A DNA stretch of 55,766 nucleotides from Thioalkalivibrio sp. XN8. Lineage in GTDB: Bacteria; Pseudomonadota; Gammaproteobacteria; Steroidobacterales; XN24. Both the position numbers and the translations under genes were made by a program. The stretch is taken from contig NZ_JAALFH010000019.1 of assembly GCF_011058255.1 (NCBI RefSeq), positions 1 to 55,766 on the forward strand. Reading direction: 5' to 3'. The notes beneath the pieces are model-generated. The model saw only the letters and a program-made list of their open reading frames with translations. It was not told the origin of the DNA and made no database searches. Of the stretch, positions 1 through 8,263 are shown one piece after another (positions within the stretch are counted from its first letter, which is position 1; the number at the start of each line of letters is the position of its first letter).

Positions 1-825
1 CGGGGCCGCCGCGGGCGTGGCCCGCGGGGACTGGTCCGCCAGCCAGGCCTGGTATTCGGCCTCGGGCAGCACTTCCACCACCACCGGCATGAAGGCATGG
101 TCCCGCCCGCACAACTCGGCGCACTGGCCGCGGTAGGTGCCGGGCACGTCGGCCTGGAACCAGAACTCGTTGACGAAGCCCGGGATGGCGTCCTTCTTGC
201 CGCCGAAATACGGCACCCACCAGGAGTGGATCACGTCGTTGGAGGTCAGCAGCAGCCGCACCTTGGCGCCGACGGGCACCACCAGCGGGCGATCCACGTC
301 GAGCAGGTAGTTTTCCACGGTGCTGACGTCGATGCCGGAGCCCAGCTGGCGGGCGCGGTTGGATTCCTCGGAGAGGTTGCTGAAGAAGGCCACGCCCTCG
401 TCGAGGTACTCGTAGTGCCACTTCCACTGGTAGCCCGTGACCTTGACGGAGAGATCGCTGTTGCGGGTGTCTTCCATGCGGATCAGCGTGTCGGCGGCCG
501 GCACGGCCATCGCCACCAGGATGGCGATGGGGATCACGGTCCAGACGATCTCGACCTTGGTGCTGTGCGAGAACTTCGCCGGTTCGACGCCGCGCGACTT
601 GCGGTGATGGAAGATCGACCAGATCATCGCGCCGAAGACGACCACCGCGATCACGACGCAGACGCCGAAGATCAGCATGTGAAGCTCGTAGACTTCGTTG
701 CTGATGTCGGAGACACCGCGCGGCATGTTCAATGCCCAGTCGGCCCATGCCGACGCCTGTACCGCGAGGGCCAGCCCCGCGCCTGCCGCAATGCGGCCCA
801 TCCACTTCAACGTGGTTTTGGACAT
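1..825 (-). CDS. coxB: Cytochrome c oxidase subunit II (C-terminus beyond window)
   Basis: This is the CuA-carrying subunit of an aa3/caa3-type terminal oxidase, which takes electrons from cytochrome c at the periplasmic face. The frame is open for 275 codons from the ATG at 825 to the window edge, so the C-terminus is missing. Visible parts are a signal peptide (about 1-27), two membrane helices (about 49-70 and 92-112) and a cupredoxin domain with a complete CuA set: H200, C235, E237, C239, H243, M246. An AGGGAG ribosome site lies 9 nt before the ATG. The last visible residues form an Ala/Pro linker (ATPAAAP); in relatives such a linker often leads into a fused cytochrome c domain, but that lies outside the window. 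The DUF2244 gene 35 bp upstream fits oxidase-cluster context. Confidence 0.96.
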   Translation of the reverse strand, partial: MSKTTLKWMGRIAAGAGLALAVQASAWADWALNMPRGVSDISNEVYELHMLIFGVCVVIAVVVFGAMIWSIFHHRKSRGVEPAKFSHSTKVEIVWTVIPIAILVAMAVPAADTLIRMEDTRNSDLSVKVTGYQWKWHYEYLDEGVAFFSNLSEESNRARQLGSGIDVSTVENYLLDVDRPLVVPVGAKVRLLLTSNDVIHSWWVPYFGGKKDAIPGFVNEFWFQADVPGTYRGQCAELCGRDHAFMPVVVEVLPEAEYQAWLADQSPRATPAAAP

Positions 826-860
826 CAGTCCGGGCTCCCTTGGATCAGGACACTCTCAAT

Positions 861-1337
861 TCATTCATTCGTACGGCCGGCCTGCCCGGTTGCGTCTGCC
901 GGCCCGGTGCCGGCGATCAGCTCCGCCAGGCGCTGCCGCAGGCTTTCGCGCTCGCTCCCGGTCAGCACCGCGCCGATCTCCCGGCGCTCCCGCCCGCAGC
1001 ACAGCAGCAGCCGGGCCGGGTGCCCGCGCCAGGGCGAGGGCTCCAGTTCCACCCGCGTCCAGTGACGGGGCAGCTCGATCCTCTCCTCGACGGCTCCGGC
1101 GCCCCGCTCGATCACAATGCGGTCGCCGTAGACGCTGACGAACTCCCGGTAACGCCCCCGCTTCATGCTGAGCCCCAGGGCGAGCCCGAGCGCAAACAGC
1201 TCGATCCCCGCGAAGGGCAGGACGGGCCAGAAGCCGCGTGCCGCGAGCGCGCCGGCCAGCAGGAGCGAGGCGGCTGCAGTGACGCCGAAAAACAGGAAAG
1301 CCCCCTGCCGGCTCAGCGATGAATTGGCGCTGACCAG
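861..1337 (-). CDS. DUF2244 family membrane protein, start codon unclear
   Basis: The product resembles DUF2244 proteins of unknown function found beside cytochrome oxidase genes. A hydrophobic stretch of two probable helices (AFLFFGVTAAASLLLAGALA, then WPVLPFAGIELFALGLALGL) is followed by a basic, soluble C-terminal half beginning MKRGRYREF. Family-like sequence (VLVSANSSLSRQG, compare the usual PNRSLSWRG) continues upstream of the first in-frame ATG at 1166, so that ATG is internal. The frame is open to the stop at 1407-1409 but contains no in-frame ATG, GTG or TTG upstream of 1166. The CTG at 1337 is a placeholder start giving about 158 residues, close to the family length; the true start may be further upstream. 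A non-standard start or a sequence error is likely. It ends 35 bp before coxB and probably belongs to that operon. Confidence 0.7.
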   Translation of the reverse strand: MVSANSSLSRQGAFLFFGVTAAASLLLAGALAARGFWPVLPFAGIELFALGLALGLSMKRGRYREFVSVYGDRIVIERGAGAVEERIELPRHWTRVELEPSPWRGHPARLLLCCGRERREIGAVLTGSERESLRQRLAELIAGTGPADATGQAGRTNE

Positions 1338-1417
1338 TACCTGTCCAAGGAGCTTGTCACTGTGTCCAGAGACGTCTTCAACCTCTCGCCGCTGCCCGGG
1401 GCGTCGCTAAAAGCGCG

Positions 1418-2113
1418 CTAATCGTAAGTGAATGCCGTAATACGGCGCAACACGGCGGCCGCTTCCCGGGCCCGTTCCAGTTCCCCCGCCGCCGTGCAGC
1501 GGGGCAGCCGGGCCAGCATGGGGGCCCCGAGCCGCTCGCCGAGCGTGGCGATATTCTCCTCCAGCCGCGGCATTTCCGGCGCCAGGGGATTGGCGATCCA
1601 GCCCGCCAGCTCGAGCCCGTCCGCCCGGATCGCCTCGGCGCTGAGCAGGGCGTGATTCAGGCAGCCCAGCCGCAGCCCCACCACCAGCACCACCGGCAGT
1701 CCCAGCAGGCGGGGCACGTCGGCGAGCGTCTCGGCGGGACCCAGCGGCACCCGCCAGCCGCCGGCGCCCTCGACCAGCAGGAAATCGGCCCCGGCGCCGG
1801 CCTCGCGACAGGCCGCGGCCAGGGTGGCGGCGCACAGTTCGATGCCGGCCTCGGCGGCCGCGATGTGGGGGGCGATGGGCGGCTCCAGCGCCACCGGGTT
1901 GACCACTTCCAGCGGACGCGCGACGGGCGCCGTGACGGCCAGGAGTTCGGCATCGCCGTTGACCAGGCGCCCGCCCTCGCGCCGGCAGCCGGCCGCGACC
2001 GGCTTGCAGGCGGCCGCGCGCACCCCCGCCGCGCCGAGCTGCAGCAGCAGCGCGGCGCTGAACAGGGTCTTGCCGACCTCGGTGTCGGTGCCGGCGACGA
2101 AGACGCCCTTCAT
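1418..2113 (-). CDS. bioD: Dethiobiotin synthetase
   Basis: BioD closes the ureido ring of 7,8-diaminopelargonate with CO2 and ATP to give dethiobiotin, the step before BioB. The protein has 231 residues, close to E. coli BioD. It opens with the family P-loop GTDTEVGKT (residues 8-16), has the CKPVAAG segment near residue 37, and the LLVEGAGGWRVPL segment near the middle that lines the substrate site. The ATG at 2113 overlaps the bioC stop by 4 bp (ATGA), so it is translationally coupled as the last gene of bioB-F-H-C-D. bioA, which makes its substrate, is not in this window. Confidence 0.97.
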   Translation of the reverse strand: MKGVFVAGTDTEVGKTLFSAALLLQLGAAGVRAAACKPVAAGCRREGGRLVNGDAELLAVTAPVARPLEVVNPVALEPPIAPHIAAAEAGIELCAATLAAACREAGAGADFLLVEGAGGWRVPLGPAETLADVPRLLGLPVVLVVGLRLGCLNHALLSAEAIRADGLELAGWIANPLAPEMPRLEENIATLGERLGAPMLARLPRCTAAGELERAREAAAVLRRITAFTYD

Positions 2114-2991
2114 CGCTCCCGCCGGCCGATGTTCGCGAGCGGGATGGTGACGGTGCCGTCCTCGGCGGGGCCGGCCCCCGGCGCGGCGGCCGGCGCCCAG
2201 GCGTGGCCGTAGACCACTTCCCAGGTGGCCGGCAGCCGCCCGTCGCGGCGCAGGGTCTCGTACCGGGCCTCGGCTGCGGCCAGGCGCCGCCGGCCGGTCA
2301 GCCCCCGGTTGCGCCCGCCCGTGGCGTTGCCGGCGCCCATGGTCTTGAGGTCGCGCATCAGTTCGCGCAGGTTGGTATAGGTCAGGGTCAGGTGCTCCAC
2401 GTCCATCACCGGCTCCGCCAGCCCGGCGCGGACCAGGGCGTCGCCGAGGTCGTGCATGTCGATGAAGCGGCTCACGTGGGTATGGCCGTCGGCAGCGCTC
2501 CAGGCGGCGCGGAGCTCCTTGAGGGTGTCCGGGCCGAAGGTGGTGAAGAGCAGCAGCCCGCCGGGTCGCAGGACCCGCCTGAACTCGGCGAACACGGCGT
2601 CGGGCTGGTTGCACCACTGGAGCATCAGGTTCGAGAACACGAGGTCCACGGACCCATCTGCCAGCGGCACGGCGGCGGCGTCGGCGCACACGGTGTCCAG
2701 CCGGCGCAGCCAGGGGCGCCGGCGACGCGCCTGCGCCAGCATGCCGGGCGCGAGATCCAGGGCCACCAGCCCCGCGCCGCGGTAATGCCGGAGCAGCGCC
2801 CGGGCGCCGTGCCCGGTACCGCAGCCGGCATCGAGAATCCGCCGGGGCTCGAGCCGGAACAGCTCGAGCCGTTCCAGCAGGCGCGCGCGCACTTCCGCCT
2901 GGATCACCGCCACCGCGTCGTACCCGTCCGCGGCAGCGTCGAAGGACGCGCGCACCCGCCGCCCCTCCAGCCGGAAAGGATCGCTGCTCAC
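2110..2991 (-). CDS. bioC: Malonyl-ACP O-methyltransferase
   Basis: BioC methylates the free carboxyl of malonyl-ACP with S-adenosylmethionine, so that fatty acid synthesis can build the pimeloyl chain. The 293-residue protein is a class I SAM methyltransferase: motif I RILDAGCGTG at residues 51-60, an acidic strand end (VALDLAPGML) and the FSNLMLQWC segment typical of BioC. It has the C-terminal region of the longer BioC type (LRELMRDLKTMGAGNATGG). The start is GTG at 2991, overlapping the bioH stop as GTGA, and the 3' end overlaps the bioD ATG. Placement between bioH and bioD supports the call. Confidence 0.96.
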   Translation of the reverse strand: MSSDPFRLEGRRVRASFDAAADGYDAVAVIQAEVRARLLERLELFRLEPRRILDAGCGTGHGARALLRHYRGAGLVALDLAPGMLAQARRRRPWLRRLDTVCADAAAVPLADGSVDLVFSNLMLQWCNQPDAVFAEFRRVLRPGGLLLFTTFGPDTLKELRAAWSAADGHTHVSRFIDMHDLGDALVRAGLAEPVMDVEHLTLTYTNLRELMRDLKTMGAGNATGGRNRGLTGRRRLAAAEARYETLRRDGRLPATWEVVYGHAWAPAAAPGAGPAEDGTVTIPLANIGRRER

Positions 2992-3767
2992 GCGGCCGCC
3001 TCCGGTTCGTCCAGGAACTCTTCCAGGCCCGCCAGGAACTCCTCCGGGTGGGTGAGGAACGGCGCATGCGCGGCGTCGGCGAATTCCAGCCGCCGGGCCG
3101 CAGGCAGCGCGGCCGCCAGCCGGTGGCCGGCCGCCGCGGGCGTCAGCCGGTCCCGCGCCCCGGTGACCACCAGGGTGGGCAGTTCGAGCGCCGGCAGCCG
3201 GTCGCGCAGGTCGGTGGCGGCGAGGATCTCCAGGCCGGCCGCCAGGGCCGCCGGGTCGGGCAGCGGCGCGTTCGCCAGCAGCTCGCGCAGCGTCCGCAAG
3301 AGGCTGGCGGCGCGGGCATCGCCGCGCAGCTGCAGGCTAAGGAAGTCGCGCACGGTCTTGGCATGATCGACCCCCAGCGCCGCGGCAAAGTCCCGCAGCA
3401 CGCCGGCCGCCACCCCGCAGGGCCAGTCCGGGGCGGTCACGAAGCGCGGCGTGGTCGCCACCAGCACCAGCCGCCGCGGTTCGTGCCCGGCCAGCGCCGC
3501 CGTCATGGCGACCTGGCCTCCGAGCGACCAGCCCAGCCACGTACTGCCCGGCGGCGCGACCGCCGCCACCGCGCCCGCCCAGCCGGCCAGCGTCGGCGCC
3601 GCGGCGCCGGCGGGGCTGCGGCCGTGGCCGGGCAGATCGGCCAGCACCACCCGGAAACGCTGCTCCAGCCGCGGCAGCAGGGGCGACCAGATGGCGGAGT
3701 TGAGGCCCCAGCCGTGCAGCAGCACCAGGCCGGGACCGCTCCCGCGGGTTTCGACGTGCAGGCTCAT
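2988..3767 (-). CDS. bioH: Pimeloyl-ACP methyl ester carboxylesterase
   Basis: BioH removes the methyl group that BioC installed once the pimeloyl chain is finished, which stops further elongation. The protein is a 259-residue alpha/beta hydrolase. The nucleophile elbow is GWSLGG (Ser81), and the rest of the triad is visible as Asp206 (GARDRLTP) and His234 (DAAHAPF), at positions almost identical to E. coli BioH. An HGWG oxyanion segment lies at residues 18-21. The ATG at 3767 overlaps the bioF stop as ATGA. The frame is open further upstream inside bioF, but homology begins at MSLHVETRG, which supports this start. Confidence 0.95.
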   Translation of the reverse strand: MSLHVETRGSGPGLVLLHGWGLNSAIWSPLLPRLEQRFRVVLADLPGHGRSPAGAAAPTLAGWAGAVAAVAPPGSTWLGWSLGGQVAMTAALAGHEPRRLVLVATTPRFVTAPDWPCGVAAGVLRDFAAALGVDHAKTVRDFLSLQLRGDARAASLLRTLRELLANAPLPDPAALAAGLEILAATDLRDRLPALELPTLVVTGARDRLTPAAAGHRLAAALPAARRLEFADAAHAPFLTHPEEFLAGLEEFLDEPEAAA

Positions 3768-4960
3768 GCCGCGCCCCCGGGACGCAGCGCCGGGATGCCG
3801 TCCAGTGCCGCCAGCAGGCGGTCGACGTCGGCTTCCTCGTGGGCCGCCGAGAAAGTCACCCGCAGGCGGGCCGAGCCCGCCGGCACGGTCGGCGGCCGGA
3901 TGGGCGTGACCCACAGCCCGGCCGCGAACAGGCGCTCGGCGGCCTCCAGGGCGGCGCGGGCGGAACTCGCCAGCACGGGCTGGATCGGCGTGTCCGACGG
4001 CGCCAGCCGCAACCCGAGCGCGGCGGCGCCGGCACGGAAGCGCCCCACCAGGGTCGCGAGCCGGTCGCGGCGCCACTGTTCGGCGCGCGCCAGGGCCAGC
4101 GCCCGGCGCGTCGCGGCCGCCAGCGCCGGCGGGGGCGCCGTGGTGTAGATGTAGCTGCGGGCGCGCTGGAGGAGCGTCTCGATCACGGTCTCGCTGCCGG
4201 CGACGAAGGCGCCGAAGGTGCCGAAGGCCTTGCCGAGAGTGCCGACCAGCGCCGTGGCGTCGGCCGGCGCCAGCCCGGCGGCCGCCAGGCTCCCCCGTCC
4301 TTCCGGGCCGACCACCCCCAGCCCGTGGGCGTCATCGACCACCAGCTCGGCCGCGTGTCGCCGGGCCAGCGCCGCCAGCGCGGCCAGCGGCGCCCGGTCG
4401 CCGTCCATGCTGAAGACTCCGTCGGTGACGATGAAGCGCCGCCGGGCCGACCCGTCCAGCCGCCGCTCCGCCGCCGCCGGATCGGCATGGGCGTAGCGGC
4501 GCACCCGGGCCCCGGACAGCCGGCTGGCGTCCAGCAGCGAGGCGTGGTTCAGGCGGTCCTCCGCCACCAGGTCGCCGCGGTCTGCGAGGGCGCAGAGCAG
4601 GCCGAGATTGGCCATGTAGCCGGTGGAGAACAGCAGCGCGCGCGGGAAGCCGGTGAAGGCCGCCAGTTCCTCTTCGAGCGCATGGTGCTCCGGGCTGTGC
4701 CCGGTGACGAGGTGGGCGGCGCCGCTGCCGGCGCCGGCCGCCAGGGCGTGTCCCGCCAGGGCCTCGGCCAGCCGCGGGTCGTGCGCCAGCCCGAGGTAGT
4801 CGTTGCTGCAGAAGGCCAGGCAGCGCCGGCCGTCCACCACCAGCTCGGCGGCGCGCAGCTCCGGCGACCAGGCTGCGACCCGGCGGCGACGGTACAGGTC
4901 GGCCTGCTCGAGTCGCTCCAGCTCGCGGGCCAGCGCCTCAGTTGTGGCGGGCGTCGCCAC
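3764..4960 (-). CDS. bioF: 8-amino-7-oxononanoate synthase
   Basis: BioF is the PLP enzyme that condenses pimeloyl-ACP with L-alanine to give 8-amino-7-oxononanoate (KAPA). The protein has 398 residues of the alpha-oxoamine synthase family. The PLP lysine is Lys244 in [15 protein letters not shown], the ring-stacking and pyridine-nitrogen segment is VVDDAHGLG (about 207-215), and the N-terminal CSNDYLGLA motif (51-59) is present. Translation starts at GTG 4960, inside the last codons of bioB, giving a 23-bp overlap that implies coupling. Confidence 0.97.
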   Translation of the reverse strand: MATPATTEALARELERLEQADLYRRRRVAAWSPELRAAELVVDGRRCLAFCSNDYLGLAHDPRLAEALAGHALAAGAGSGAAHLVTGHSPEHHALEEELAAFTGFPRALLFSTGYMANLGLLCALADRGDLVAEDRLNHASLLDASRLSGARVRRYAHADPAAAERRLDGSARRRFIVTDGVFSMDGDRAPLAALAALARRHAAELVVDDAHGLGVVGPEGRGSLAAAGLAPADATALVGTLGKAFGTFGAFVAGSETVIETLLQRARSYIYTTAPPPALAAATRRALALARAEQWRRDRLATLVGRFRAGAAALGLRLAPSDTPIQPVLASSARAALEAAERLFAAGLWVTPIRPPTVPAGSARLRVTFSAAHEEADVDRLLAALDGIPALRPGGAA

Positions 4961-5921
4961 GGGCGTCCGCCGGGCCGGGCTCCGGCACCAGCCCCAGGCG
5001 CCGGAACAGCGAGAGGTCCCCGTCGGCGCCGGGATTGGGCGTGGTCAGCAGCTTCTCGCCGTAGAACACCGAGTTGGCGCCGGCGAAGAAGGCCAGCGCC
5101 TGCATCTCCTCGCTCATCTCGGTGCGCCCGGCGGAGAGCCGCAGGTGCGAGCCCGGCATCAGGATGCGCGCCACGGCAATGGTGCGGATGAACTCGAAGG
5201 GGTCGAGCGGCGCGGCGTCCTCCAGCGGCGTGCCCGGCACCCGCACCAGCTGGTTGATGGGGACGCTCTCCGGATGGGCCGGCAGGGTGGCGAGGGTATG
5301 CAGCAGTGCGACCCGGTCCTCGCGCGCCTCCCCCATGCCGAGGATGCCGCCGCAGCAGACTTTCATGCCGGCGTCGCGCACGTGCTGCAGCGTCTCGAGC
5401 CGGTCGGCGTAGGTCCGGGTGCTGATGATCTCGGGGTAGAAGGCCTCGGAGGTGTCGAGGTTGTGGTTGTAGTAATCGAGGCCGGCTTCGCGCAGGGCCG
5501 CGGCCTGCTCGGCGGTCAGCATGCCGAGGGTGGCGCAGGTCTCGAGGCCGAGCGCCCGCACCTGTCGCACCATGTCCATCACCACCGCGAGCTGCTTCGG
5601 CTTCGGGTTGCGCCAGGCCGCGCCCATGCAGAAGCGCGTGGCGCCCGCGGCGCGCGCGGCGCGGGCGCGCTCCACCACCGCCTCGACCTCCAGCAGCGGG
5701 TCGACCGGCAGCCCGGTGTCATGGCGCACGCTCTGCGGGCAGTAGGCGCAGTCCTCGGGGCAGGCGCCGGTCTTCACCGACAGCAGCGTGCTGACCTGGA
5801 CCTCGTGGCCGGGGAAATGGGCCCGGTGCACGCCGTGGGCGCGGTACAGCAGTTCGAACAGCGGCAGCCCGAACAGCGCGCGGACTTCCTCGAGACGCCA
5901 GTCGGTACGGGTTTCAGCCAT
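4938..5921 (-). CDS. bioB: Biotin synthase
   Basis: BioB is the radical SAM enzyme that inserts sulfur into dethiobiotin to form biotin. The protein has 327 residues. The [4Fe-4S] cluster motif is CPEDCAYC (Cys54, Cys58, Cys61), and the conserved stretches [23 protein letters not shown] and [10 protein letters not shown] match BioB. It is the first gene of bioB-F-H-C-D. The leader on the minus strand is about 88 nt from the predicted promoter (6016-6045), which lies in the probable BirA operator, so biotin-dependent repression is expected. Confidence 0.98.
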   Translation of the reverse strand: MAETRTDWRLEEVRALFGLPLFELLYRAHGVHRAHFPGHEVQVSTLLSVKTGACPEDCAYCPQSVRHDTGLPVDPLLEVEAVVERARAARAAGATRFCMGAAWRNPKPKQLAVVMDMVRQVRALGLETCATLGMLTAEQAAALREAGLDYYNHNLDTSEAFYPEIISTRTYADRLETLQHVRDAGMKVCCGGILGMGEAREDRVALLHTLATLPAHPESVPINQLVRVPGTPLEDAAPLDPFEFIRTIAVARILMPGSHLRLSAGRTEMSEEMQALAFFAGANSVFYGEKLLTTPNPGADGDLSLFRRLGLVPEPGPADARGDARHN

Positions 5922-6015
5922 GGTGCGGGACTCTTGCTGGGGCGCCCCTAACAGGGCGATTGGCCTGGATATCGGCCCTGGGCGCGGCGCGCCGGGCGAT
6001 GCACGATGGACCGGG

Positions 6016-6045
6016 AGTATTCGGGGCGCCGGAGGAGGCTGTCAA
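6016..6045 (-). promoter_or_regulatory. Predicted sigma70 promoter of bioBFHCD
   Basis: On the minus strand a perfect -35 TTGACA (6045-6040) and an 18-bp spacer lead to a -10 AATACT (6021-6016), which matches TATAAT at 4 of 6 positions. The -35 box lies within the left half-site of the probable BirA operator, so bound BirA would cover the promoter. The bioB start codon is about 90 bp downstream. Confidence 0.6.
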
Positions 6046-6071
6046 CCTGTGAGTGCCGCCTGGGTTAACGG
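6039..6071. promoter_or_regulatory. Probable BirA operator between bioB and comF
   Basis: The half-sites CTGTCAACC (6039-6047) and GGTTAACGG (6063-6071) are separated by 15 bp. The proteobacterial BirA consensus is TTGTAAACC-N14/15-GGTTTACAA; 13 of 18 positions match, and the AACC/GGTT core is intact. The site overlaps both the bioB -35 box and the comF start region. The call combines the visible sequence with the known consensus; binding is inferred. Confidence 0.6.
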
Positions 6072-6753
6072 GCGCTTGCGTCCGCGGCCGCCTCGCTGGC
6101 CGTGCGAGCTCTGCGGGGCGGCGGCGGGGCGGTCCGGAATCTGTGCGCCGTGTCGCGCCGACCTGCCGTGGATTCGCGGGGCCTGTCCCGGTTGCGGCCG
6201 TCCCGGGCCGGCCGGCGGGACCTGCGCCGACTGCGCCGGGGCGCCGCCGCCATGGTCGCAGGTGATCGCGCCGCTGGCCTGGCGTTTTCCGGTGGACGCG
6301 CTGGTGACGCGGTGCAAGTACCACGGGGCCCTGCACCTTGGCGCATTGCTCGGCCGCCTGCTGCTGGACGCCTGCGTCGGCCGGGCGGTCGATGCCGTGC
6401 TGCCGGTGCCCCTGCATCCGGCGCGCCTGGTCGAGCGGGGCTTCAACCAGGCGGCGGAGGTGGCGCGCCCGGTGGCGCGCGGCCTGCGCCTGCCGCTGCT
6501 TGGCCGGGGCGCCCGGCGGGTTCACGCGACGCGGCCCCAGGCCGGCCTGCCCGAGCAACAGCGCCGCCGGAACCTGGCCGGGGCCTTCGTCGCGGGGCCC
6601 GCGGTAGCCGGGCGGCGGATCGCCGTGGTGGACGACGTGTTCACTACCGGCGCCACGAGCCGTGCCCTGGCGGCGGCGCTGCTGGCGGCCGGCGCCGCGG
6701 CGGTGGAGGTCTGGGCGGTCGCGCGCGGCGGAACGGCTCAGGCCGGGAGGTAG
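6049..6753 (+). CDS. comF: ComF family phosphoribosyltransferase-like protein
   Basis: ComF proteins are needed for DNA uptake in transformable bacteria and are widely kept in others with no proven role (GntX type). The product has 234 residues. Four Cys pairs (C19/C22, C32/C35, C46/C49, C59/C62) form an N-terminal zinc region, and the PRPP-binding loop [14 protein letters not shown] lies at 191-204. The GTG start at 6049 has a GGAGGAGG ribosome site 10 nt upstream. The start lies inside the probable BirA operator, so an alternative TTG at 6076 cannot be ruled out, although it would lose the ribosome site. The gene is divergent from bioB and its 3' end overlaps ubiA by 16 bp, tail to tail. 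Confidence 0.9.
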   Translation: MSAAWVNGRLRPRPPRWPCELCGAAAGRSGICAPCRADLPWIRGACPGCGRPGPAGGTCADCAGAPPPWSQVIAPLAWRFPVDALVTRCKYHGALHLGALLGRLLLDACVGRAVDAVLPVPLHPARLVERGFNQAAEVARPVARGLRLPLLGRGARRVHATRPQAGLPEQQRRRNLAGAFVAGPAVAGRRIAVVDDVFTTGATSRALAAALLAAGAAAVEVWAVARGGTAQAGR

Positions 6754-7613
6754 ATGTAGTGCAGCAGGATGCCGACGAACACGGCCATGCCGTAGAGATT
6801 GTTGTTGAGGAAGGCGCGGAAGCAGTCGGCCGGCTCGCGGTTGCGGATCAGGTACTGCTGCCAGAGCGACAGCGCCGCCGCCACGCCCAGCGCAGCGTGG
6901 TACCAGCCACCCAGCCCGGCCTGGCGGCCGACCAGCCAGAGCGCCACCAGCAGCAGCGCCTGGAGCACGCCGATGAGGGCGCGGTCGGCGTCGCCGAACA
7001 GGATCGCGGTCGAGCGGACGCCGAGCTTGAGATCATCCGCGCGATCGACCATGGCGTACATGGTGTCGTACACCACCGCCCAGAGGATGACGGCGATGAA
7101 CATCAGCCAGGCCAGCTGCGGCACCGTGCCCGTCTGGGCGGCGAAGGCCATCGGCACCGACCAGCCGAAAGAGGCGCCGAGCCAGATCTGCGGCAGGTGG
7201 GTGAACCGCTTCAGGAAGGGATAGGCGACCGTCAGCACGGCGCCCCCCAGGGCCAGCAGCACCGTGAGCCGGTTGAGTGTCAGCACCAGGCCGAACGCCA
7301 CCGCGCCCAGGGCGGCCGCCAGCAATAGCGCCTCCAGCGGCGCCACCGCGCCGCGCGCCAGGGGCCGCTCGCGCGTGCGCGCCACGTGGGGATCGATGCG
7401 TCGGTCGGCGAAATCGTTCATCACGCAGCCGGCCGAGCGCATCAGCACCACGCCGGCGACGAACACCAGCAGCACGTGCGGGTCGGGCCGGCCGGCGCCG
7501 GCGATCCAGAGGGCCCAGAGGGTCGGCCACAGCAGCAGCAGGGTCCCGATGGGCCGGTCCAGCCGCATCAGCAGGGCGTATTCCCGCAGCTGCGAGCCGA
7601 GGCCGCGCCCCAT
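6738..7613 (-). CDS. ubiA: 4-hydroxybenzoate polyprenyltransferase
   Basis: UbiA is the integral membrane enzyme that attaches the polyprenyl tail to 4-hydroxybenzoate, the second committed step of ubiquinone synthesis. The 291-residue protein has both Mg-diphosphate motifs: NDFADRRID (66-74) and [13 protein letters not shown] (182-194). Eight or nine hydrophobic segments and the phrase [14 protein letters not shown] match UbiA. The ATG at 7613 gives the usual N-terminal length before MRLDRPIG. An alternative ATG at 7640 would overlap the ubiC end by 16 bp. It follows ubiC, which makes its substrate. Confidence 0.96.
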   Translation of the reverse strand: MGRGLGSQLREYALLMRLDRPIGTLLLLWPTLWALWIAGAGRPDPHVLLVFVAGVVLMRSAGCVMNDFADRRIDPHVARTRERPLARGAVAPLEALLLAAALGAVAFGLVLTLNRLTVLLALGGAVLTVAYPFLKRFTHLPQIWLGASFGWSVPMAFAAQTGTVPQLAWLMFIAVILWAVVYDTMYAMVDRADDLKLGVRSTAILFGDADRALIGVLQALLLVALWLVGRQAGLGGWYHAALGVAAALSLWQQYLIRNREPADCFRAFLNNNLYGMAVFVGILLHYIYLPA

Positions 7614-7624
7614 GGCGGCCGGGT

Positions 7625-8221
7625 CTACGGGGTCCCGCATCGGGTGAGGCCGGGGAGAAACATCTCGTAGACCAGGAGCGGCCCCGCCGCGAGGCTGAAG
7701 CGCGACCGGCGGCTCCAGATCGCGGCCGGCCGGATGTCCGAGTCCTGCAGGGCGGGCAGGAACAGCGGATGGGACGGGCTGACCCGGGCGAACTCGAAGG
7801 CCGAGCGCCGGATGCCGTCGCGTGCCAGCAGCGCGTCGCCGAGGGGCCGGTCGCCGAGGCTCGCGAGCCAGTCGGTGCCCGCCAGGGTCGGCAGCGGGAT
7901 CAGCGTAGTGGCGCAGACGCACAGCGCGTCGCCGCAGAACATGCGCACCCGGCGCGCCCGCACCGTGGTGCCGTCGAGCAGCCCGCGCGCATCAGCAGGC
8001 AGCGACTCGGTGGCTTCCCCGAGGAGTTCGAGCCGGAAGCCCGCGCCGCAGGCGGCACGCAGCCGCGAGGTCAGCGAGCCGGGATCGCGCAGCCAGTCGC
8101 GCAGGACGGCGTCGTCCGGGAGCGCGCCGCGGGCACGCGCCGGCAGCCAGGCCAGGGGCTGGGCGAGGTTCTCGGGCCGCGCGGTGAGTGGGCTCTCGCT
8201 GCTCATGAGGGGACGGGACAT
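7625..8221 (-). CDS. ubiC: Chorismate pyruvate-lyase
   Basis: UbiC converts chorismate to 4-hydroxybenzoate and pyruvate, the first committed step of ubiquinone synthesis. The 198-residue protein has the conserved C-terminal part WSRRSRFSL followed by LLVYEMFLP, which holds the active-site glutamate, and the central [10 protein letters not shown] strand with the substrate-binding arginine. The start could be ATG 8221 or ATG 8206; neither has a clear ribosome site. It sits 11 bp upstream of ubiA. Confidence 0.9.
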   Translation of the reverse strand: MSRPLMSSESPLTARPENLAQPLAWLPARARGALPDDAVLRDWLRDPGSLTSRLRAACGAGFRLELLGEATESLPADARGLLDGTTVRARRVRMFCGDALCVCATTLIPLPTLAGTDWLASLGDRPLGDALLARDGIRRSAFEFARVSPSHPLFLPALQDSDIRPAAIWSRRSRFSLAAGPLLVYEMFLPGLTRCGTP

Positions 8222-8263
8222 CGCAGGAAATGAACGACCATTATAGAGGTGTTCGGGCCGCCG

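Noticed and set aside
6738-7922. Longer ubiA frame starting upstream at 7922
   Set aside because: The extra N-terminal part is an out-of-frame reading of ubiC. UbiA homology begins just before MRLDRPIG and the natural ATG is at 7613.
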